This document shows, in pieces, positions 1-13,882 of a stretch of 64,000 nt of DNA (position 1 is its first letter; each line of letters opens with the position of its first letter). Both the position numbers and the translations under genes were made by a program. The DNA comes from Septoria linicola (Eukaryota > Ascomycota > Dothideomycetes > Mycosphaerellales > Mycosphaerellaceae). Below the pieces are notes generated by a model. That model was given only the letters and a program-made list of their open reading frames with translations. It made no database searches and was not told the origin of the DNA. The stretch covers positions 1,922,001 through 1,986,000 of the forward strand of contig CP099424.1 in the NCBI GenBank assembly GCA_024114885.1, in the 5' to 3' direction.

Positions 1-1324
1 GATATTAATACTCTAATATATAAGGTAGGTAGAAGCTATCTTAGATCCTTTTAGTTTATAGTAACCGAAGTAGACTTGAAGGTTACTTCTAACGTCTATT
101 AGAGGGCTTAGAAGCTCTTAGACTACGATAGTAATAAGAGTACCTAGACTGATTATAGCTTCCTCTTTTATTCTCCTTCTACTAGAGGCCTATTTTAGAT
201 CCTAGACTCTTTACTTGAAACTATATAGTATAAGTTTATAGTATATCGATAGTATAATATAGCTATTAGTTAGTATAGTTAGTCTCGTAGTATATAGTAC
301 TCGCTATCCTAATAGCTTCTTCGCTAGTATTCTCTACTATAGCTATACTAGCTAGTTACTACTCTATATACGACCGTTAAGTACATAGCCTACCTATCTA
401 CTACCTTTTATATCTTCGACGATAAGATAGGTTCTAACTACCCTAATAGCTTCTAGTATATCGCCTTAAACGAGAATATACTACTTAAGGAGAAGGGGCT
501 TAATTAGGTTTAATTTACGATCTCTCTAGACGATACTAGCGATAGAAGACGACTTTTACTAACCTCGGACACGATTAGTAATAGGCTCTTTAACTATAAG
601 GAGGCGAAGATACTAGCGAGGCGTATTATTACTAATAAGTAAAGCTATAGTATAGGTTTCGTCGAGACTATATCTCTAGTAATTACTAACGAAATAAAAG
701 CTAATCTTAAGCTTAGTTAGAAGAATCCTTATACTAATACGGGCTCGCTAGTTATTTCGTACCTCTATATCCCTTAGTAGTATACTCGTATAGGCGAAGA
801 GTATCGTATAATTCTAATAGTGTTTCTAGCCTACTCTAATAGTCGTACGTTAGATAAGCTACCTAATAGTAATTACGTTAACGTTCCTATAATCTATAAT
901 ATATATCTCTATTAGGAGTAGATACTCTTTATAGCTTCTAGTACTATATACCCTATACGAGCGATAAAACCTTTTACTACGAAGGTACTATTAACTAGCC
1001 TAGGCTCGATTTCTAATATCTTAGTAGGCCGAGTCCTATAGACGGATTAGGTAGTAAGTATAGAAATAAAAAAGCTCTTTAGTATAAGTAAAGAGGAGTT
1101 TAAGGTCTATATAGCCGAGTAGTAGACTATAGCTAAAGCTTAGTTCGATACTACCTACGCTATAGCTATAGATATTAAGAAGTAGGTATTTAGTAAAGCT
1201 AGCTTTATAAGCGTAGATAGTAACTTAGAAGTATTAGCGTCGAAGAAGAGAGAGGCTGTTCCTAAGGAGATCTCTAAGGATATAGTAGAAGAGTAGTAGC
1301 TAGCGAATAATAATCGGATCTAAG
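1..1324 (+). pseudogene. Ghost ORF broken only by TAG/TAA codons
   Basis: Read in frame 1 from base 1, this stretch gives a protein-like sequence interrupted only by TAG and a few TAA codons, as expected if CAG, CAA and TGG codons were converted by RIP. The cleanest part is about 520-1320, rich in Lys/Glu/Asp/Ser and ending with a charged tail before TAA near 1322. I do not recognise the family; a transposon-encoded (gag-like or other) protein is the simplest idea because it lies in repeat DNA. The 5' end is outside the window. The frame is an inference: TGA is removed by RIP everywhere, so its absence alone means little. Confidence 0.4.
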
Positions 1325-1762
1325 AAGGTGTTTTTAGTAGTTATCGTTAGAAAAGATAACTATTTAATAAGCCTCTAATTAAAAGTTTAATAGACTTTAA
1401 TAGAAAAACTAGCTAGTTTTAAGTAATTCTAAGTAAGGTCTATAGGTAGTTAGGTATCTAGTTAGATACTAAGAAAAGAAGGATTAGTAAGGTAAAGGCC
1501 TACCTATATACTATACTTAGTAGTTTTAGTATAAAAGTAAGGTAGTAGCTCGTTTCTAAGATAGAAATATTTACTCTACTTAATTAATTTAATGTCCTAC
1601 GGTCCTAGTATAGGCTCTTAGTCCTAGGACTACTAGTTTAAGCTCGTTACTACTATTTAATTAACGTATTACAAGACTATTACTCTCTAAACAGGTCTTG
1701 TTCTATAGCGACTACTCTTATACCTATCTAGGAGGTTAGTATTAAGGTAGTTATTATCTATT

Positions 1763-3220
1763 ACTAGGTAATTAGCTAACTAATTATTAGAGAGAACCTA
1801 TATATAGTTTAGTAGGATACTAGTCTCTAGATATATATTACTTAGAATTAATATTTCTTAAAAGATAATATAGTATATAGGTTTAGTATTAGATATAGTA
1901 TTAGTAAAGATAATAAGATAGAGCTAGAGACATAGTATATTACTATACTAGTAGCTAAGATATAGGTAATTCTCTAGAATAAGTATAATAGAGTTCTAAA
2001 GTCTTATACTATAGGTCTAATTAAGTAGTTTATTATATTTAGGATATTACCTAATAAGATAATTAGGAAAGTATAGAGATACCTTAGAGGCCTAAGTAAG
2101 AAGATTACTAAGATTAATCCTTAGGAAGCTTACTATTAGAGCTAAGAGAAAAGGCTAAAATATCTCTTATAGTCTCTACCTATATTATACTAAGTAGCTA
2201 AGGATACTATTATAACTTAATTATCTTTAGATATAGACACTATTCTCCTTCTACTTAAGTCCTAAGAAGTAAGAGATAATCTAGATAAGATAGATATAGG
2301 TCTAGCTATATTCTATTCTAGGTAGCTCTACTAAGGAAAGTCTCTACTAATATACTAGCTCTATAAGAAAGAGAAGTACTAGTTAAAAGATTATCCTAAC
2401 CTCTCTACTACTAAGAAACTATTCTAGTAAAGAAATAGTACTAAGAACTAGAAAGACCTTTAGGAATTATTCCTTAGAGAGAGAATTAGAAGATCCTTTT
2501 TACTAAGGAATATTAGATATATTAAGAAAGCTATCTATAAGTTATTATTATATAATAAGCTAAAGAAGGTTATCTAGAGAATAGGTAAGTAGCTTTAGAG
2601 GATAGAAAAGTCTAGAAAGCTTTTAAAGAAAGGATTTTCAGCCTAGAAGTCTAGTTCTAGTTCTAATTCTAGAACTTACTCTAGTTCTAGAAGTAATAAT
2701 AATTCCCTATTAGAAGATAATAACTAAGATAAGTTAGCCTATTCTATAATTAAGGCTAAAGGCAAGTTATTACTCTAAGAATAGCTCTTAGATTCCTATA
2801 CCTTATCTTATATAACTAACTAACTATCCTTCTTTAGATTAGTAAAGCTACTAAGGAAGAAAGTATAGATTAAGGTAGAAGAAGGATACCTCTATATAAC
2901 CTACTCTAGACTAGTATAGATAAAGAGAATCTTAGAAGGAGAAGTTCTATTTAATAGAGTATTATTTATTCCTAATCTTAGAGTAAATCTTATATAATAG
3001 GATTAGTTTAGTAAGTAATTTAGAGTCTAGAAGCCTAATTTTACTCTTACCTCTCTAGATAGCTAAATAGTTATAAAGACTAAGCTAGTTAGAGGTATTC
3101 TATTTATTAGTAAGATATTACCTCTCTTATAGGAAAAGTTATATTACTTACTATATAATCCTATAGAGGTTAATAATACCTATACTACCCTATTAGAGAA
3201 GGATCTAAAATAGTAGGAGC
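1763..3220 (+). mobile_element. Copia-family fragment A (gag part), truncated
   Basis: This segment matches the gag part of elements B (about 4051-5508) and C (about 8690-10148), with differences that look like C/T and G/A transitions. Its left limit is where similarity to B and C starts, near the shared ATTAGCTAAC. Its right limit is the start of the 5' LTR of element B. The sequence that should follow (TATAGTATAG..., the pol part) is not found after element B, so the fragment has lost its 3' part. It has no LTR of its own in the window. All frames are destroyed by TAG/TAA. Confidence 0.75.
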
Positions 3221-3497
3221 TGTTAAGAATGTATCCTAGATAGTTAGTCTAGATATAGACTTCTAAGCATAGTTCTAGATGCCTAAGGCATCTACCTAAG
3301 GCTTGGTAAGAGGTATATCTTACTTCTCTTTCTTCTCTTCTTAGATAACTAACTTAATTAACTTTATATTTAGTTCCTAGCATATTACTACTATACTATA
3401 TATATAAGTTAGTTTAAGATTAATCCCCTATTCTTCTTTACTACGCTATACCCTCCTTAATATTATATAGTATATAATACGCCCTCTACTTTTAATA
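3221..3497 (+). repeat. 5' LTR of element B (277 bp)
   Basis: It begins TGTTAAGAATG and ends CTTTTAATA. The usual terminal CA appears to have become TA. It carries the B-specific CTCCTTAA variant near position 3465. Confidence 0.9.
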
Positions 3498-3515
3498 GGT
3501 TATAAGCTCGGGTTT
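3498..3515 (+). other. Primer-binding site of element B (half-tRNA type)
   Basis: GGTTATAAGCTCGGGTTT lies immediately after the 5' LTR. Its complement is close to a tRNA-Met anticodon loop (CTCATAA flanked by a G-rich stem), with one difference of the RIP type. Drosophila copia is known to use an internal half-tRNA-iMet primer, so this may be the same strategy. The tRNA match was made from memory, not by alignment. Confidence 0.55.
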
Positions 3516-6500
3516 ATATACTAAATAGGAGCAACCTATATTAGTATAGGTTACTTATATCCCTTATAGTTTATAGAAAACATTTAGAGCTTAGAAGTTT
3601 CCCTAACTATATTACTAACGAAGCTAGTTTGTACCTAGTAGTATATAAGTTAGTAAAGATCTCTATAAGATAGTAGTATATTTCTACTTTATTAATACCT
3701 ACCTAGTTCTCTACTATTGCACCTAGTATTACTAGAGTTAGAAGAGGCTACTTAGCCTTCCTACTACCTAGTAATAGAAACTCTACTAAGAGAGAAAGAT
3801 CTAAGTCTTAGTAATTTCCTAAATACGAGGAATCCCTATCTCTTAGAGCTAGTCTCCTTACTATAAGAAATTACTCTTCTCTAGAATCCTTAGCTAGTCT
3901 ACAAGTATTCTACTAATTATTTATTCTATTTACCTATTTCTATAATAGACTAAGAGGACAAGAAGAGTTAAAGGATTCTAATCCTAGACAGAACTAACTA
4001 GAAGAGATAGTTTAAGCTATAGATAGATAAGCTAGAAGGGAAGGACTAGTTCTAGATAATTAGCTAACTAATTATTAGAGGGAACCTATATATAGTTTAG
4101 TAGGATACTAGTCTCTAGATATATGTTACTTAGAATTAATACTTCTTAAAAGATAATATAGTATATAGGTTTAGTATTAGATATAGTATTAGTAAAGATA
4201 ATAAGATAGAGCTAGAGACATAGTATATTACTATACTAGTAGCTAAGATATAAGTAATTCTCTAGAATAAGTATAATAAAGTCCTAAAGTCCTATACTAT
4301 AGGTCTAATTAAGTAGTTTATTATATTTAGGATATTACCTAATAAGACAATTAGAGAAGTATAGAGATACCTTAGAGGCCTAGGTAAGAGGATTACTAAG
4401 ATTAATCCTTAGGAAGCTTACTACTAGAGCTAAGAGAAAAGGCTAAAATATCTCCTATAGTCCCTATCTATATTATACTAAGTAGCTAAGGATACTATTA
4501 TAACCTAACTATCCTTAGATATAGATACTATTCTCCTTCTACTTAAGTCCTAAGAGGTAAGAGATAATCTAGATAAGATAGATATAGGTTTAGCTATATT
4601 CTATTCTAAGTAGCTCTACTAAGGAAAGTCCTTACTAATATACTAGCTCTATAAGAAAAGGAAGTACTAGTTAAAAGATTGTCCTAACCTCTCTACTACT
4701 AAAAAACTATCCTAGTAGAGAAATAGTACTAAGAACTAGAAGGACTCTTAGGGATTATTCCTTAGAGGAAGGGTTAGAAGATCCTCTTTACTAAGGAATA
4801 CTAGACATATTAAGAAAGCTATCTATAAGTTATTATTATATAATAAGCTAAAGAAGGTTATCTAGAAAATAGGTAAGTAGCTTTAGAGGATAGAAAAGTC
4901 TAGAAAGCTTCTAAAGAAAGGATTTTTAGCTTAGGAGTCTAGTTCTAGTTCTAATTCTAGAACTTACTCTAGTTTTAGAAGCAATAATAATTCTCTATTA
5001 GAAGATAATAACTAAGATAAGTTAGCCTATTCTATAATTAAGGCTAAAGGCAAGTTATTACTCTAAGAATAGCTCTTAGATTCCTATACCTTATCCTATA
5101 TAACTAACTAACTATCCTTCTTTAGATTAGTAAAGCTACTAAGGAAGAAAGTATAGATTAAGGTAGGAGGAGGATACCTCTATATAACCTACTCTAGGCT
5201 AGTATAGATAAAAGGAATCTTAGGAGAAGAAGTTCTACTTAATAGAGTACTATTTGTTCCTAATCTTAGAGTAAATCTTATATTATAGAATTAGTTTAGT
5301 AAGTAATTTAGAGTCTAGAAGCCTAATTCCACTCTTACCTCCCTAGATAGCTAAATAGTTATAAAGACTAAGCTAGTTAGAGGTATTCTATTTATTAGTA
5401 AGATATTACCTCTTCTATAGGAAAAGTTATATTACTTACTATATAATCCTATAGAGGTTAATAATACCTATACTACCCTATTAGAGAAGGATCTAAAATA
5501 GTAGGAGCTATAGTATAGAAGATTTATATACTTTAGAAGAGGGTTACTCTTAAACCTTTATAAAGTTACTAACCTAAAGGAAAGAATTCTAATTCCTAAC
5601 TAGGAAGAGTATAAGTATAGGATCTATATAATAGGTAAGATAAAGAAACACCTAGGCAAGTCTATTAAAAGAAGACCTAAAAGATTAGCCTTTATATTAG
5701 TAGATATTTATAGACTATTACTATTATTAGTAAAAGGTTTTATATAGTAGCTTAAGATTATTAATAATTTCTTAAGAAAGAAATAGGCATTTCTACTTAA
5801 AGCTAGATTAGATATACTAACTACTCTTTAGAACTAGAGGATTAAGGTAGAAAGGTAGTTAGTAGTACTCCTTAAGTCTATAAGAGCTAATAATACTAGA
5901 GAGATTACTACTTTAATTAAATAGTAAGAGAAGGACTTTAGAATTACTCTTAAGCTAACTAAGGTCTATAATTCACTCTAGAATAGAGTAGTTAAGAGGT
6001 CTATCTAAATATTAGAGGCTTCTATTAGAGCAATACTAGAAGAAAGTAAGATACCTATTAAGTTTTAGCTAGAAGCTCTTAAAGTATAGGTATATATAAG
6101 GAATAAGCTCCTAAATAGACCTAATATTAAGAGATTTAAGCTCTTACCTAATAAAGCTTTTAATAGGATTAAACTAATAGTCTCCTACCTTAAAGTATAG
6201 GAATATAGAGCTATAGTATATATAGATATAAGAGTATAGCCTTAGTAGGCAAGAAGTAATAAACTAATAAATAGAGGAAAGGATACTATATTTATTAGAT
6301 ACTATAATAATATAGTAAAGGTATAGAAGTTCTAGGAGCTAGATATAAAGGCTATTAAGTAGTATACTAATATAATCTTCTTTAAAGATAAGCTAGGTAG
6401 AGAATTAGACTTAAATATTAAGATTAAGAATCTCTCTAGTTTAGCTCTAGAAAGAAGACCTATTAGAAGGCTAAGAACTATTAGCTAGCCTACTCTATAA

Positions 6501-7857
6501 GCTAGTAGGAGTACCCTAGATACTCCTAGTCTAGGCTAGTAGAAGCCTCCTTTCTCTTAGCTATTAGTATAGGTTTAGGAAAGAAAGAAACTTTTTATAT
6601 AACTTCTACCTCTACTAGAAGATATAGGAGAGTATAGAAAATTCCTAGACTAAGGGAAAGTTAAAAAAGAATCTAAGAATTCTATCTAAGAAACTATAGA
6701 GATAGATTATAAGTAGATAGCCCTAAGGCAAACTCTTAGAAAAAGGAAAGTATCCTAAGAACTTAATAGATTTAACTAGAAGCTAAAGCTAATTAGGCTT
6801 AAGCTAGATTAAAATAGTTAGCTAGATAAGGAAATGCTCCTAGAGTATTAGGCTTTCTTCTTAGCTATAAGCTCTATTAACCTAGATATCCTATAGGACT
6901 TAGAATTCTTAGAGGAAGTTAAAGAGATTATATTCTCTACTACTAAAGAAGTAGAAATATATAAATAGGAGGTTCTAATCCTAAGGAACTATAAGGAAGT
7001 AGTAAGTAATCCTAAATAGGGTTATCTCTAGTAAAAAACTATTTAGAAGAAGCTAGATATACTTATAAGCAATAATACCTAGACTATAGTAGTCTTACTA
7101 AAAGGAGCTAACCTAGTTACCTTAAGATAGGTCTTTAGTATTAAAAGAAAGCTTAGTAGAGCTATTAAAAAGTTTAAGGCAAGACTAGTTATAAGAGAGT
7201 TCTCCTAAAAGTATAGAGTAGACTATATAGAAACTTTTACCTCTATAGTTAGGTAGGATACTCTAAGAGGATTTATAGCTATAGTCTATAAGAAGGACCT
7301 AGTTCTATACTAAGTAGATATAAATAATATATTTATAGAGAGTACTCTATATAAGAATATCTATATAATCCTACTACTAGGTATTAACCTACTAACTAGT
7401 ATAGTCTTATAAGTTCTAAGGAGTCTTTATAGGCTAAAGTAAGCTATAAGAGACTAGAATTAGCTATATATATTAAAGCTAAAAGGAATAGGATTTAGAT
7501 AATTAGAAGTAGACCTATATCTTCTAATCTATAAGAAAAGAAAAGACCTAATAATCCTAATCTATATTAATAATATACCTATTACTATAGAGAGACTAGA
7601 AGATGTCCTCTAGTTTAAAGACTAACTTAGTAAGGTCTTTAAGATTAAAGATCTTAGAGAACTAGATAAGATTCTTAGAATAAGACTAATAAGAAATAGA
7701 TAGTAAGGCTAGCTAAAACTTAACTAGAAGTACTATATCTAAGAGAACCTAGCTAAGATAGGAATAGGTTAAGAGACTATATTACTAACTCTTTTACTAA
7801 TAGATAGCTATAAAAGTCTAAAGCCTACTAGACTAAATAATAAAAGGTATAATAAAT

Positions 7858-7862
7858 AGGAG
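7858..7862. repeat. Target-site duplication of element C, left copy
   Basis: AGGAG directly precedes the 5' LTR of C. The right copy is at 14160-14164. A 5-bp duplication is normal for Ty1/copia integration. Confidence 0.88.
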
Positions 7863-8139
7863 TATTAAGAATGTATCCTAGATAGTTAGTCTAGATATAG
7901 ACATCTAAGCATAGTTCTAGATGCCTAAGGCATCCACCTAAGGCTTAGTAAGAGGTATATCTTGCTTCTCCTTCTTCTCTTCTTAGATAACTAACTTAAT
8001 TAACTTTATATTTAGTTCCTAGCATATTACTACTATACTATATATATAAGTTAGTTTAAGATTAATCCTCTATTCTTCTTTACTACGCTATACCCTCCTA
8101 GACATTATATAGTATATAATACGCCCTCTACTTTTAATA
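7863..8139 (+). repeat. 5' LTR of element C (277 bp)
   Basis: It begins TATTAAGAATG, a TG-to-TA change at the terminus compared with the 3' copy, and ends CTTTTAATA. It carries the C-specific CTCCTAGACATT variant. Confidence 0.9.
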
Positions 8140-8157
8140 GGTTATAAGCCCGAGTTT
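8140..8157 (+). other. Primer-binding site of element C (half-tRNA type)
   Basis: GGTTATAAGCCCGAGTTT lies immediately after the 5' LTR and is the same site as in element B with two transitions. The complement contains GGGCTTATAACC, one RIP-type change away from a CAU anticodon loop. Confidence 0.55.
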
Positions 8158-11100
8158 GTATACTAAATAGGAGTAACCTATATTAGTATAGGTTACTTAT
8201 ATCCCTTATAGTATATAGAAAACATTTAGGGCCTAGAAGTTTCTCTAACTATATTACTAACGAAGCTAGTTTATACCTAGTAGTATATAAGTTAGTAAAG
8301 ATCTCTATAAGATAGTAGTATATTTCTACTTTATTAATACCTGCCTAGTTCTCTACTATTGCACCTAGTATTACTAGAGTTAGAAGAGGCTACCTAGCCT
8401 TCCTACTACCTAGTAATAGAAACTCTACTAAGAGAGAAAGATCTAAGTCTTAGTAATTTCCTAAATACGAGGAATCCCTATCCTTTAGAGCTAGTCTTCT
8501 TACTATAAGAAATTACTCTTCTCTAGAATCCTTAGCTAGTCTAAAGTATTCTACTAATTATTTATTCTATTTACCTATTTCTATAATAGACTAAGAGGAC
8601 AAGAAGAGCTAAAGGATTCTAATCCTAGATAGAACTAACTAGAAGAAATAGTTTAAGCTATAGATAGATAAGCTAGAAGGAAAGGACTAGTTCTAGGCAA
8701 TTAGCTAACTAATTATTAGAGGGAACCTATATATAGTTTAGTAGGACACTAGTCTCTAGATATATATTACTTAGAATTAATACTTCTTAAAAGACAATAT
8801 AGTATATAGGTTTAGTATTAGATATAGTATTAGTAAAGATAATAAGATAGAGCTAGAGACATAGTATATTACTATACTAGTAGCTAAGATATAGGTAATT
8901 CTCTAGAATAAGTATAATAGAGTTCTAAAGTCCTATACTATAGGTCTAATTAAGTAGTTTATTATATTTAGGATATTACCTAATAAGATAATTAGGGAAG
9001 TATAGAGATACCTTAGAGGCCTAGGTAAGAGGATTACTAAGATTGATCCTTAGGAAGCTTACTACTAGAGCTAAGAGAAAAGGCTAAAACATCTCCTATA
9101 GTCTCTACCTATATTATACTAAGTAGCTAAGGATACTATTATAACCTAACTATTCTTAGATATAGATACTATTCTTCTTCTACTTAAGTCCTAAGAGGTA
9201 AGAGATAATCTAGATAAGATAGATATAGGTTTAGCTATATTCTATTCTAGGCAGCCCTACTAAGGAAAGTCCCTACTAATATACTAGCTTTATAAGAAAG
9301 AGAAGCACTAGTTAAAAGATTATCCTAACCTCTCTACTACTAAGAAACTATCCTAGTAGAGAAATAGTACTAAGAACTAGAAGGACCCTTAGGGATTATT
9401 CCTTAGAAAGAGGGTTAGAAGATCCTCTTTACTAAGGAATGCTAGATATATTAAGAAAGCTGTCTATAAGTTATTATTATATAATAAGCTAAAGAAGGTT
9501 ATCTAGAGAATAGGTAAGTAGCTTTAGAGGATAGAAAAGTCTAGAAAGCTTCTAAAGAAAGGATTTTTAGCCTAGGAGTCTAGTTCTAGTTCTAATTCTA
9601 GAACTTACTCTAGTTCTAGAAGTAATAATAATTCCCTATTAGAAGATAATAACTAAGATAAGTTGGCCTATTCTATAATTAAGGCTAAAGGTAAGTTATT
9701 ACCTTAAGAATAGCTCTTAAATTCCTATACCTTATCCTATATAACTAACTAACTATCCTTCTTTAGATTAGTAAAGCTACTAAGGAAGAAAGTATAGATT
9801 AAGGTAAGAGGAGGATACCTCTATATAACCTACTCTAGACTAGTATAGATAAAGAGAATCTTAGAAGGAGAAGTTCTACTTAATAGGGTACTATTTATTC
9901 CTAATCTTAGAGTAAATCTTATATTATAGGATTAGTTTAGTAAGCAATTTAGAGTCTAGAAGCCTGATTTTACTCTTACCTCCCTAGATAGCTAAATAGT
10001 TATAAAGACTAAGCTAGTTAGAGGTATTCTATTTATTAGTAAGATATTACCTCTCTTATAGGAAAAGTTATATTACTTACTATATAATCCTATAGAGGTT
10101 AATAATACCTATACTACCCTATTAGAGAAGGATCTAAAATAGTAGGAGCTATAGTATAGAAGATTTATATACTTTAGAAGAGGGTTACTCTTAAACCTTT
10201 ATAAAGTTACTAACCTAAAGGAAAGAATTCTAATTCCTAACTAGGAAGAGTATAAGTATAGGATTTATATAATAGGTAAGATAAAGAAACACCTAGGCAA
10301 GTCTATTAAGAGAAGACCTAAAAGACTAGCTCTTATATTAGTAGATATCTATAGACTATTACTATTATTAGTAAAAGGTTTTATATAGTAGCTTAAGATT
10401 ATTAATAACTTCTTAAGAAAGAAATAGGCATTTCTACTTAAGGCTAGATTAGATATACTAACTACTCTTTAGAACTAGAGGATTAAGGTAGAAAGGTAGT
10501 TAGTAGTACTCCTTAAGTCTATAAGGGCTAATAATACTAGAGAGATTACTACTTTAATTAAATAGTAGAAGAAGGACTTTAGAATTACCTTTAAGCTAAC
10601 TAAGGCCTATAATTTACTCTAGAATAGAGTAGTTAAGAGGTCTATCTAAACATTAGAGGCCTCTATTAGAGTAATACTTAAAGAAAGTAAGATACCTATT
10701 AAGTTTTAGCTAGAAGCTCTTAAAGTATAGATATATATAAGGAACAAGCTCCTAAATAGACCTAATATTAAGAGATTTAAGCTCTTACCTAATAAAGCTT
10801 TTAATAGGATTAAACTAATAGTCTCCTACCTTAAAGTATAGGGATATAGAGCTATAGTATATATAGATACAAGAGTATAGCCTTAGTAGGTAAGGAGTAA
10901 TAAACTAATAAATAGAGGAAAGGATACTATATTTATTAGATACTATAATAATATAGTAAAGGTATAGAAGTTCTAGGAGCTAGATATAAAGGCTATTAAG
11001 TAGTATACTAATATAATCTTCTTTAAAGATAAGCTAGGTAGAGAATTAGACTTAAATATTAAGATTAAGAATCTCCCTAGTTTAGCTCTAGAAAAAAGAC

Positions 11101-11689
11101 CTATTAGAAGGCTAAGAACTATTAACTAAGCTACTCTATAAGCTAGTAGGAGTACTCTAGGTACTCCTAGTCTAAGCTAGTAGAAGCCTCCTCCCTTTTA
11201 GCTATTAGTATAGGTTTAGGAAGGAAAGAAACTCTTTATATAACTTCTACCTCTACTAGAAGATATAGGAGAGTATAGAAAATTCTTAGACTAAGAGAAA
11301 GTTAAGAAAGAATCTAAGAATTCTATCTAAGAAACTATAAAGGTAGATTAGGAGTAGATAGCTCTAAAGCAAACTCTTAGAAAAAGAAAAGTATCCTAAG
11401 AACTTAATAGATTTAACTAGAAGCTAAAGCTAATTAGGCTTAAGCTAGATTAGAATAGTTAGCTAGATAAGGAAATACTTCTAGAGTATTAGGCTTTCTT
11501 CTTAGCTATAAGCTCTATTAACCTAGATATTCTATAGGACCTAGAATTCTTAGAGGAAGTTAAAGAGATTATATTCTCTACTACTAAAGAAGTAGGAATA
11601 TATAAATAGAAGGTTCTAATCCTAAGAAACTATAAGGAAGTAGTAAGTAATCCTAAATAGGGTTATCTCTAGTAAGAAGCTATTTAGAA

Positions 11690-13200
11690 GGAGCTAGATA
11701 TACTTATAAGTAATAATACCTAGACTATAGTAGTCCTACTAAAAGGAGCTAACTTAGTTATATTAAGATAGGTCTTTAATATTAAGAGAAAACTTAATAG
11801 TACTATTAAAAAGTTTAAGGCAAGACTAGTTATAAGAAGGTTCTCCTAAAAGTATAGAGTAGACTATATAGAAACTTTTGCTCCTATAGTTAGGTAGGAT
11901 ACTCTAAGAGGATTTATAGCTATAGTCTATAAGAAGGACCTAGTTCTATACTAAGTAGATATAAATAATATATTTATAGAGAGTACCCTATATAAGGATA
12001 TCTATATAATCCTACTACTAGGTATTAACCTACTAACTAGTATAGTCTTATAAGTTCTAAGGAGTCTCTATAGGCTAAAGTAAGCTATAAGAGACTAGAA
12101 TTAGCTATATATATTAAAGCTAAAAGGAATAGGATTTAGATAATTAGAAGTAGACCTATATCTTCTAATCTATAAGAAAAGGAAAGACCTAATAATCCTA
12201 ATCTATATTAATAATATACCTATTACTATAGAGAGACTAGAAGATGTCCTCTAGTTTAAAGACTAACTTAGTAAGGTCTTTAAGATTAAAGATCTTAGAG
12301 AGCTAGACAAGATTCTTAGAATAAGACTAATAAGGAACAGATAGTAAGGCTAGCTAAAACTTAACTAGAAATATTATATCTAAGAGAACCTAGCTAAGAT
12401 AGGAATAGGCTAAGAAACTATATTACTAACTCTTTTACTAATAGACAGCTATAAAAGTCTAAAGCCTACTAGACTAAATAATAAAAGGTATAACAAATAG
12501 GAGTACTAATCTATTATTAGAATATAGATATAGCTTATAACTATTATAAGACTAGACATTTTATTTGCCTTTAGAAGATTAAGCTCCTATATTAGTAATC
12601 TAATAGTAGGACATATAAAGGCTCTAAAGAAGCTAACTAGATACCTAAGATCAAACCTAGACCTTAGTCTAAGATACTTAAGGAATAGTTAAGGCTATCT
12701 TACTAGATATATAGACTCTAACTATATAATAGACAAGACTAATAGAGTCTTAATCCTTAGATATATCTTCTTTCTTTATAGTATACTAATCTCTTAGATA
12801 AGTAAGAAGTAGAAATCTATAGCTATATCTATAATAGAAGCTAAATATATAGCTATAGGAGTATATATAAAATAGTTATAGTTCCTTAGTACTCTTTTAA
12901 GAGAGCTTAGATACCTAGAGTTAGTAGGAGAATATTCTTACTAACTAAGGATCCTTAGTAACTAGGAAACTATTACTAGAATTAGGCTAATTTAGCTAAA
13001 GAGTAATAACTAAGCTGCCCTTACTCTAGTTAAGGACTTATATGTTTATAACAAGTCTAAATATATTAATATCTTATATAATACTATAAGAAAGCTCTAG
13101 TAGAATAGACTTATCTCTATAGAATATATAAATATAAAAGAGATAGTAGTAGATAGCCTTACTAAACTAAAGAATAGACTATAGTTTCAGGAGTTTATAA
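11690..13200 (+). pseudogene. Reverse transcriptase/RNase H remnant of element C
   Basis: The broken frame shows landmarks of a copia reverse transcriptase. There is a Thr-rich start near 11710, a KARL-like stretch then ETFAP near 11820-11885, and a DINN...F motif near 11955. The position of the YVDD box reads Tyr-Ile-Asn-Asn near 12205, so the catalytic Asp residues appear to be lost. An RNase H-like stretch follows from about 12,550. TAG and TAA codons interrupt it throughout. The same region in element B is split by the insertion of C (B part ends at 7862 and resumes at 14165). Confidence 0.65.
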
Positions 13201-13882
13201 GGTAGCTCTACCTTATATAAGAGATATATAAAAGATAACTCTAAGCCTTAGAGTTAAACTAAGAGGAGTCTAAAAGAAAGATTTTAGTTACTTAACTCCT
13301 CCTTAGTTAAACTTTATAAAGTCCTAAATACTCTTACTAATATTAGACCTATTACTAACTATAATATTACTATATAGTACCTAGCTAAACTAGACACCCT
13401 CTAAGGCTAAGTACTAGTTAATATTAAAGACCTCCTCTATAGTAGCTATTATCTCCTCTACTAGTATATAGTTACTCTACTCTCTAGCTTAATATAAGAT
13501 CCCTATAGCTAAGAATAGTATACTCTAAAGGCTATTAGGGAACTAAGAAGCTATATAGAATATAACTAAGTAGGAGACTAGGCTATAAGGAATCTAGGAA
13601 GCTATTAGAATTAGCTATAAGAAAGGATAGGGGTAACTTACTAGATAGTCTATATTCTAAATAATCTACTCCTATATAAGAGAGGAGGAAGATCTTATAG
13701 AAGGTATTTCTTTTACCTTTTTATAAGAGATAGTAGTATAGAAAGTTTATTAGATTAATAGTTAGTACTATCTAGTTATTAGTCTAAAAAGTAAGTACTT
13801 AATAACTAATTAAGATTAGGACTAGCATTTAAGTACTATAGATAATCTATTAAAAGATCTAACTATATAGTATAAGTAGGAG

